From Chromera velia (taxonomy: Eukaryota; Sar; Chromeraceae): 64,000 nt of DNA. The notes below the pieces were generated by a model. It searched no databases. It saw only the letters and a program-made list of their open reading frames with translations, and had not been told where the DNA came from. The translations under genes and the position numbers were made by a program. Shown here in pieces: positions 57,012 through 64,000 of the stretch. How positions within the stretch are numbered: position 1 is the first letter of the stretch; each line of letters begins with the position of its first letter. The stretch spans positions 46,599-110,598 of the forward strand of contig JAHBMJ010001594.1 of assembly GCA_018398765.1 (NCBI GenBank). Reading direction: 5' to 3'.

Positions 57012-60000
57012 GGCAGACTGCCAGACTTGATTGAAGAGGGACCTGATATTCACACTAACCCAAATACACGCACTTCCGACACGTCCCCTCCCGCTGACCT
57101 CTGGAACGCCGAGAGAGACCCCATTCTGTTCACAGGCACAGTCTGCACGTCCACCTTGGACATTCCGATCATTCTTCGAGTGAGACCATGACTCTCGGAG
57201 AAGCTCTGGAACAGACGGAGCACCACAGATGCGTCTGCCCCATTCGTGTTTGCCACTCTGTTCTCCCCCTTCTCGTCTTTTTCCTCCAGCATCATCCGGA
57301 AGGTCTGGGGGTCCATCGGTACAAGAGAGATTTTGCAGAGCAGTCTGTCTTCATCAGACCTTTGTTTCCCTCCCACCTCCTGCATCTGCACTAGTACAGT
57401 GGAGAGGAGAGGCTATGCATGCAGCCAAACTTCATGCAGCCAAGAATATTTTCATCGATGAAAATATTCTTGGGTACAGTGGAGAGGAGGGGCCATGCAT
57501 GCAGCCAAATTTCACCATCGACTGGAGTGGAGAAAGGGGTCTCCCCTCACACAAGAAAAGGAAAGAGAGAAAAAGAGTGGGGGGAGAGAGGGGAAAGCGG
57601 AGAGGAGACAGAGAAAGCTATAGAAGCCTGCCTCTGAGCAGAATTCTGCGAAGACGCACATCACTGTTACGGCCGTATTCACTCCAGGCCACCTTTCCCT
57701 TCCCAAGATGGCACGCAGATCGATCGTCTACATACAGACAAACAGAGAAGCTAGGTTACTTTTCTTTTCTCCTCCCTCCCTCCCTCCCTCCATTCACCTA
57801 CCTGGTGAGGCCAGACCTTCGCAGCCGCAAGTGCCGACTCGAAAGTAGTCCACCCCCTGTTGAAGTAAGGCCGTGGGTTCTCTGCTGAGAAGGGATCGTC
57901 GATTGGAAGCATCATCCATCTGCGGGGAGCGCAAAGGAAAGAAAAGGAGACATTGCGGATTCAGTGCCAATATTTGTCTTAATTCAATGTGTAGACTTGA
58001 ATGTGAATCCGCACTCACTCCTCCCTGCTCCCTTCTTCCTCTTCCCCTTTCTGACTTCTTTCCTTCCTCTTTGATCTCTCTTTTCCTTGTGTGTGTCGAT
58101 TCTTTGCATGCATAGAAGATCCAATTGACGCACGCAAAGCGCCATACCCATATCCCCTCAGATCGTTCAATCACACGACATGCAGGCGCTCGATCGATCA
58201 TAAGATTAATCTACCTAATCGGCAGCATCGATCAGAAAAAGCTAGAGCTTACCATGCAGGACTTGCACCAACCAACCTGATGACGATAAAGTTCCTCAGA
58301 GCACAGCTGTACAAAAGTTCCAGTCCCCTCAACCCAAGTCTGAACAGGTTCTCCTCAGATACCGTCCTCCCCCCCTCCCCAGGGGGGCAAGAGGGATCGT
58401 GTTGGAAGAGAGAGGCGTAGTCCCAAAACAGATATCTGAAGGAGGGAAGAAAATCAAACGCACAATCATTAAGAAACACGGAAGAAATGTAGACGAAAGG
58501 AAAAAATGAAAAGGAAACAGAAAGGGAAAAATGGAGGGAATGAAGAAGAAAAGGAAGGAAGAGACCCATTGCCGACAGACCGAACAAATAGAGAAAAGCA
58601 GCAGAGAAAGAAATGAATGCCAGAAGAAAGACTTGCTGACTTGATGTAATGTTTCGTTTCCAGATGTGCAGCCACTTGACGCAAAATGATGCTGTCTGGG
58701 TCCGGGTGGTCTCGTGCCATCCAGGGATACGACAAACACGCTACAGAGTTCACCATCGTCACTAGACGGGCGTATGCATCCACAGGTTTTTGTATGTCTG
58801 CAGCGGCCTGTCTTCTCTCTGCCTGGCTCTTCAAAATCAAATCTTTCAAAAGAGGAGAAGACGCACTCTCGAGAGCCTGTCTTCTCAAGATCTTCGCACC
58901 CTTCCGTTGAGCAAACGCCCGGAGAGACCGCGTCTTTAGCAAGGCAATCGCACCCCGCAACACCAAGAAGATTGTGGGGATGGGGGAGGTGTACTTGAGT
59001 GGGGTTTCACAGAGGACCTGCAGGGAGACGGCAGATCGAGTGGAGGGATTTTGCAACGCAGACAGGCAGGAAGGCAGTACATGCAGAGAAGTGCGGTCTG
59101 TGGCCATTCAGATTGTGAGCCAACACATTGCTTGATTCTCCGGTGCTGGAAGAATGCCCCACGGAAAAAGGGCCAAATACAGTTAAGTGAGTCAACGTCA
59201 CTCGGGCGAAGGGCGATCGAGATCGGTGAAATTCGTTTGCTGGAAAGAAACTCTTGAATGCAGTGAGAAGGAGTGAGCGCAAAAGGAGAGAGGCGGGGCA
59301 ACCAGGACGGAGATAGACCCACGTACATCTGTGTAGCAATCGAGACAGTACAGCACAGGGGACGCCCCCCCTCTTTTACAGACTCTCTCCTGACAGCTGC
59401 AGAAGAGGAAGCCCTCCTTCACTGCACCCAACTCCAAAAGGGGGCCTGTGCAGATTGCACATCGACAACCCGAAGCTGTGGTAGGAGCAGAGGAAGAGGA
59501 GGAAGAAGCGCCTTTCCCTTCTGGGGCGCTATCGTTTTCTTTCTCTTTCTGCTTCATCTCCTGAGTTGCGACAAACTCCACTTTCGAGATCTTCTCCAGG
59601 TGTGCGTAGAGACACTGTAGCAGCCCCTGAATGGCTGTCTGACTGCACTTTCTCTCTGCCGCCGTCAGAGAGTGGACACGCGGTTTCAAGTCCCTGCACA
59701 GACGGAATGAAGAGCGATCAACATTTCTTTGTTGCCTTTGGCACTCGAACACGCGAATTCATTTAGGCACGTTGGCACTCTGTAGAAGCAAACATCTGAA
59801 CATACCGAAAGTGGGTTTTTGTACGACAGGCCGGTTTTGATCTCTTTTTTGCTTCTTTTGAACTTGTCTCCGCGTATATATACTTCAAGCATATTGAAGA
59901 GCATCGTAAGCTCTGTGATCAACTCGATCGTGTGTGCATGCAGGGGCATTCACGGCCTCTGGAAGGAAACTCATGCACAATTCCAATGTGACTCTATGAC

Positions 60001-60576
60001 CAAACTTGTTTTCCATCCATCACTCATGCCCCCCCTCCTCTCTCACCCACTCGCTCTGTGTGTCTCTGTCTCGGTTTGTATGTTGTTTCTATGTGTGTCC
60101 TTTTGGAATTTTCTTACTGACTCTTCTGGAGAGGACGAAGAAGAAGAAGAAGAAGAAGAAGAAGAAGACGCGGATGAGGAAGAGGGCTGTTCTAGTGGGC
60201 CTTTCTGTTCGTCTTCCCGCCTCTGGGTGCCGTCGCTCTTCCCCTCCAGCTCTCCCCTCTTCTGCTTGCACTCCTCTCCCAGGAGGAGGCTCCGGCACAA
60301 GAGACGCGAAATGGAGGTGTCAAAGGGGAGCCCTTCTTCTTCCTCCTCTTTCCCTCCCTCTCCTTCTTCCTCCTCCTCCTCAGTCAAGGTACCAACGTGA
60401 TCCTCAACTGCCCCATTGTGTTCCCCTGCCGCACTGGTTTGGCTGTTGTGCAACACCAGTGGTTGTGTTGCGGAAGAGAGGGATACAGGTGCACTCGCTG
60501 GCTGGTCTCTGATGGTCCTGGACTTTGGGGCAGTCAGGGTGGCAGACTGAAAGCTGCTGGCAGCGTCCATGCTCAT
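55784..60576 (-). CDS. RGW-module protein with zinc cluster and leucine-rich-like C-terminus
   Basis: Eight exons join in phase: 60118-60576, 59806-59912, 59327-59693, 58641-59017, 58277-58435, 57802-57919, 57060-57385 and 55784-56345 (TAA), giving 824 residues from the ATG at 60576. Residues 1-153 are low-complexity with acidic and Ser runs. A cysteine cluster follows (about 265-310: [10 protein letters not shown] ... FCSCQERVC ... YCLDCY), likely zinc-binding. Residues 405-530 form a module I know from dinoflagellate and chromerid proteins: [14 protein letters not shown], then [26 protein letters not shown] and [17 protein letters not shown]. The last exon has leucine-rich-like repeats ([40 protein letters not shown]), as in RNI/F-box-type LRRs. 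Function is unknown; the LRRs suggest a protein-binding scaffold. Upstream exons are possible. Confidence 0.75.
56510..57010. repeat. (CAGA)n-rich intron with ~118-bp tandem duplication
   Basis: In the last intron of the RGW/LRR gene (56346-57059). Runs of CAGA alternate with a unit containing TTTTTCCGAATCGCTTCCAA; two nearly identical units of about 118 bases lie at 56623-56740 and 56741-56858. Confidence 0.85.
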
Positions 60577-61067
60577 CAGCTTCTTTCAACCCAAGGGCCA
60601 GGAAGAACTTTTGATCAGTCCTGCGTGCTGGTTTCTCAATCGACTAGTAACTGGACCAGTTTGCGTCTGTTGATGGGTTCATGCATGCATATATATATTC
60701 ATGGGAGACCAAATTCATCTCATTTGTGCGTCGAATTCCCTCACAGATTCTAGAGACTCATGTTCAGTGAAGGCTTGCCAGACGTCTGTCAGGCGTGCAT
60801 GGATGGAAACTGCTGTACTGAACAAACCAACGAAAACAACGCAAGCGCCGCATGCAACCTAGCTACATGCAGTGTTGCCCGCGTTGCCGTTGCACTGCAT
60901 GTTGCGTTGAGGCGCGGATGCGTTGCATGGCATGCATGGGTGTTGCATTGATGCGCACGTACGTGTTGCGCAACACTCATTTTCATGCATGCAACATGCA
61001 TGTTTCACCGATGTGATGCGCATGCAACAAACTCGCGAACCCGCCGCGCGAGTGCGATGACGATGGG
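60577..61067. other. Intergenic stretch rich in TGCATG/GTTGC words
   Basis: No gene seen. Bases 60670-61040 are dense in GCATGCA and GTTGCG-type words, including several perfect short palindromes (TTGCGCAA, CATGCATG). Similar words occur at 45430-45495. Confidence 0.45.
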
Positions 61068-61469
61068 ATGACAGCGCGGCTGTACCAGTTTATGGTCGAT
61101 TGGCGAGCCGGAAAGTACAGGGGTCTGTGGGTTGCCAATGTCCACCGTCAGGACAACGGTGAGGCCATTGTGACACACACCGCCAACCGTCTCAGCCTCC
61201 GCCCGACACCCTCACCAGCAGGAGGTGGATTCGGGAAGAGAGGGATCTGCAGGGGGAGTGAGAGAGAGTCAAAGCATGTGAGCAGGCTCAACAAAGAGTC
61301 TCTTGAGGGCACGGGGAGACGTCGCCTGCCGTTCTCTCACGTCGGCGACGATCAGACGGGAACGGGATGGGGGGGTGGACCTCTGCAGCAGCAGCAACAG
61401 GTCCACAAGGCAGGAGGCACGCCGGAGACGGCTCAGTCCCCTCAGGCCGTGGCAGGGCACTCAGCATAG
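61068..61469 (+). CDS. Open frame directly upstream of and in phase with the LINE frame
   Basis: 134 codons (MTARLYQFMVDWRAGKYRGL ... QSPQAVAGHSA) ending in a TAG at 61467. The next codon continues without a frame change into the LINE frame. It has a run of five Gln and no recognised domain. It may be the true 5' part of the LINE protein with one TAG, a separate first ORF, or 5' UTR that happens to be open. Confidence 0.35.
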   Translation: MTARLYQFMVDWRAGKYRGLWVANVHRQDNGEAIVTHTANRLSLRPTPSPAGGGFGKRGICRGSERESKHVSRLNKESLEGTGRRRLPFSHVGDDQTGTGWGGGPLQQQQQVHKAGGTPETAQSPQAVAGHSA

Positions 61470-64000
61470 AACTATGACGGAGGGGGGAGTGCGCAGCACT
61501 TCGATTTGATGAGGGCGGATAGACGTGTCTCGATAGAGAACGGAGGGGGCTTTTCCTCCTTGCCGGAAGATGAGAAAATGGAAGGAGGCGGTGGAGGGGC
61601 GACGGCGATGGCAGCACCAGCCCCAGGCGTGCCGCTGGTAAGAGGGAAAGGGGGTTCTCCTTCCTCTTGCTCCAGAATCAACCCGAGTGTCACAGTGACA
61701 CCATCGTCCCCTTCTCTTCCCCCCTCCTCCCTTTTGTGCAGATGTGATCAATGCCTCAGAAAACAGGAACTTGGGGATAAGAACCTCAGGGAAACGGGGA
61801 TTCCTGGTGAAGGGCCTCGGCCGACGCCGGAATTAGATGCATGCGCCCCCCCTCTCTCTTGTCTTTATGATGAACGCGACAGCAACCCTGGACTGCCTCC
61901 TCTCTGCTCCCTCCCTCCTCCCCCAGGCTTTGTCCCTCGATGGGACGGTCTTCCCCAGGCGAGTCAGGCATTTGTGGGACTGAGGAAAGAGGATGAATGG
62001 AGGACAGTCAGGAGGGAAAAGAAGGGACGACAGGCTGCATGCTCGGGGGGGCGTCATTCTCACACTCTTTCTTTTTCTCAGCTACACAATGCACATGAGG
62101 ACACACATAGACAGGTCTCTTTCTCCCCATCTCGTTCATCTCTCTCTGCCGCCTCTGCCCCGTGTAAGAACAGACAAGCCGACCGGGGTGGGAGACAAGA
62201 TGATGAAGGGAAGCCAGAGAGGAAGAGACAGAAGAGAGTGCTAGGACGGTTCTCTCCCTCACCTCCTGTTCCACCGTCACGAATTCATGGACCTGTGCAC
62301 AAGTCATCTTGCACCCAAAGCACGCCGGCCCTCAGGTCGGACAAATCAACAATACCCCCGGAGTCGGGGGCGCGCTTTGGCTGCACACTCTCACCCTCAC
62401 CCATGGTCTCTCTCCCCTTCACCAACTCTCCCGGCCCTGTCACCAAGACTGTCCCCGTACATACCTCTCTCCGTCCATTCATAGACAGCCCGCCACCCAC
62501 AGACACTCCACCACCAACTGACACACCGCCACCACCTTTCCCTCGGAAAAACAGAAAGGACAGGACTAGAATATATAAAGAAAGGCGGAGGGTGAAACAG
62601 ACCAAAAGACGAAGAGTGAGGAAGGCAAGGGAAGAAACGGAAAGACAGAAGAGAGAGAGAGAGCGGAATCTCTCTCGCCGTTTGAAAGAATGGAGCTACT
62701 CTTTCTCTCCTTTCCTTCCTGAAAGAACCTTTCCTCCTTTTTCCATCCTTCTGTTTGATATATGCCTCTTTCTCTTTTTTGTACGAATGTGGGGGGCGTT
62801 TGAGGGGTGGGGCTTACAAGACAACGCGACCAATTCACGTTCATCTAACCATACACCGACTCTTCCGCCTCCCGTACAAACTCATTGCCTCCTTTCACCA
62901 CGCACACATACGGATCACCAAACACATACACCCCTATCCTCTCATACGTTCACAAGTAAGACAACATGCACGGACACCCCCATCTCCACTCTCATTGACG
63001 ATAAATCCCGCGCCTCCTCCATGCTCAGTCACCAGTGTGCAGTCCCTCCTATCCCCCCTCTCTGCCCTTATCCATCCACACCCACCCCTCTCTGCGCCGG
63101 CCTCTCACCCCCAGCGACCTGCACAGAGACGATAGAGAGAGAAGAAAGACACATTGACGCAACGCCCCTTCCACCTCACCCCTTACCCCTTCACACCCAT
63201 TCAACCCATACGCATCTCACCCAACACACAGCAGGGGGGGGGGAGCAGCAGAAAGAGAAGAGACAAGAGGGCAAGAAGTCGGCACCCCAGCGGGAGAGAA
63301 AGAAGGTAGAGGGAAAAGAAGAAAAGAAAGACAGGTCCGACTCGTCAGAAAAAGAAAAAAGAACGAAAGGGAACGATAGGGGCGGAGGAAAAAAAGGAGG
63401 GTCGCAGAGCTGCTGCAGTTGTCGGGATGTTGGTGGGGGTGTGTGTGTTGGCTGCCCGTGTGCAAGGGCAGGGACTGCATGCAGAGACTGCGACCCATTG
63501 AAGAAGGGACTGTGCAGGAATTGGGATGGGAAAGGAAAAGAAAGAAAAAGAAAGAAAGGAGATGCAGGGCCTTTCCCCCCCCCCGCTGCCCCTCCCTCTT
63601 CTTCGACTTCCGCTTCCTCGTCTTCCTCTTCTTCTTCCTCTTCCTCTTCCCCTCCTTCTTTCTCTTCCTCTTCTTTCTCTACGCCCCTTCACTGCTGTCC
63701 ATGTAATCCGCGCGCAGCCTGTGTGACCGCTGCCTGCCCGTGTATTCGAAAAGGCGAGGGGTGCGTTTCGTGCGCCCCCCTTCAGAAAGGCAACTGCAAG
63801 AATCAGGACGGGAAAGGGAGAGAGAGATGTTTAAAGAAAGGCAATTCTTCCGCTGTCCCTTCTTCCTTGTCGTCCTCTATTTTGTCGTCCTCCCGAGTTT
63901 TGTCTTCATCTTCTTCCCTACCCTTGTCCTCCACCAACACCGCGTCCTTTGCCGCTCTTCTCTCTGTATATACTTTGAGGGTTGGAACGTACAACGTCGG
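61470..64000 (+). mobile_element. LINE (non-LTR retrotransposon), 5' part; frame runs off the window
   Basis: One frame (codons starting at multiples of three) stays open for 843 codons, from after the TAG at 61467 to the last base; the first Met is at 61509. In order: a CxxC pair (LLCRCDQCLRKQ, 61731-61766); RKEDEWRTVRREKKG (61983-62027), like the W-x-x-V-x-R pattern in some LINE proteins; a long Pro/Thr/Ser-rich part with a basic Arg/Lys stretch (62545-62700); then two CXC-type cysteine modules, CCSCRDVGGGVCVGCPCARA (from 63411) and CCPCNPRAACVTAACPCIRK (from 63690), each ending C-x2-C ... C-x-N. The last residues, YTLRVGTYNV, match the start of the APE-type endonuclease of LINEs. Reverse transcriptase should follow beyond the window. 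The open frame suggests a young copy. Confidence 0.65.

Noticed and set aside
59806-59912. Reading [20 protein letters not shown] in exon 2 of the RGW gene
   Set aside because: That frame would leave the next exon out of phase; the [15 protein letters not shown] frame fits both sides.

Overview
The window looks like nuclear DNA of a microbial eukaryote. Six protein genes can be read. Five carry GT-AG introns or a clear 3' splice acceptor, and one (CDPF1) is intronless. The two largest run to at least 9 and about 16 exons, with exon phases that join without conflict almost everywhere. The gaps hold long microsatellites, old transposons and AT-rich decayed DNA. The gene content (an RGW/LRR protein of a type I associate with dinoflagellates and chromerids, a CDPF1 homologue, a DUF4139 protein, a LINE with cysteine-rich CXC motifs) and the intron style point to an alveolate alga, most likely a chromerid such as Chromera velia. 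That placement is inference, not proof.

Layout. 1-3.7 kb: no supported gene. 3.7-6.4 kb: a tandem duplicate gene pair (first copy broken, second apparently intact) with a NYN-nuclease-like remnant between them. 6.4-9.1 kb: gene-free. 9.1-15.0 kb (-): a DUF4139-family protein carrying a complete but tail-blocked ubiquitin domain. 15-19 kb: two copies of a ~750 bp TIR element, a decayed copy of the CDPF1 upstream region, and a tRNA-like SINE head. 19.1-20.9 kb (-): a three-exon SAM methyltransferase. 21.5-21.9 kb (+): CDPF1. 22-25 kb: AT-rich, with an old Ty3/Gypsy fragment. 25.0-36.3 kb (-): a very long gene with a cyclic-nucleotide-binding-like region near its N-terminus. 36.6-45.9 kb: two inverted copies of a ~400 bp repeat bracket a huge Pro/Ser-rich gene (+) and a broken paralogue (-). 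46.2-52.7 kb: a compositionally odd, degraded block without an intact gene but with seven hairpins that share a loop and have compensating stems. 53.2-54.2 kb (+): a second paralogue of the broken gene at 45 kb, interrupted only by TAG codons. 54.5-55.7 kb: AT-rich tandem repeats. 55.8-60.6 kb (-): an eight-exon gene with a zinc-cluster, an RGW module and leucine-rich-like repeats. 61.1-64.0 kb (+): the 5' part of a LINE whose reading frame runs off the window.

The intact genes do not form an obvious pathway; they look like ordinary neighbours in a repeat-rich genome. The strongest items for a second look are the ubiquitin insertion, the covarying hairpin set, the LINE's long open frame and the TAG-only interruptions.
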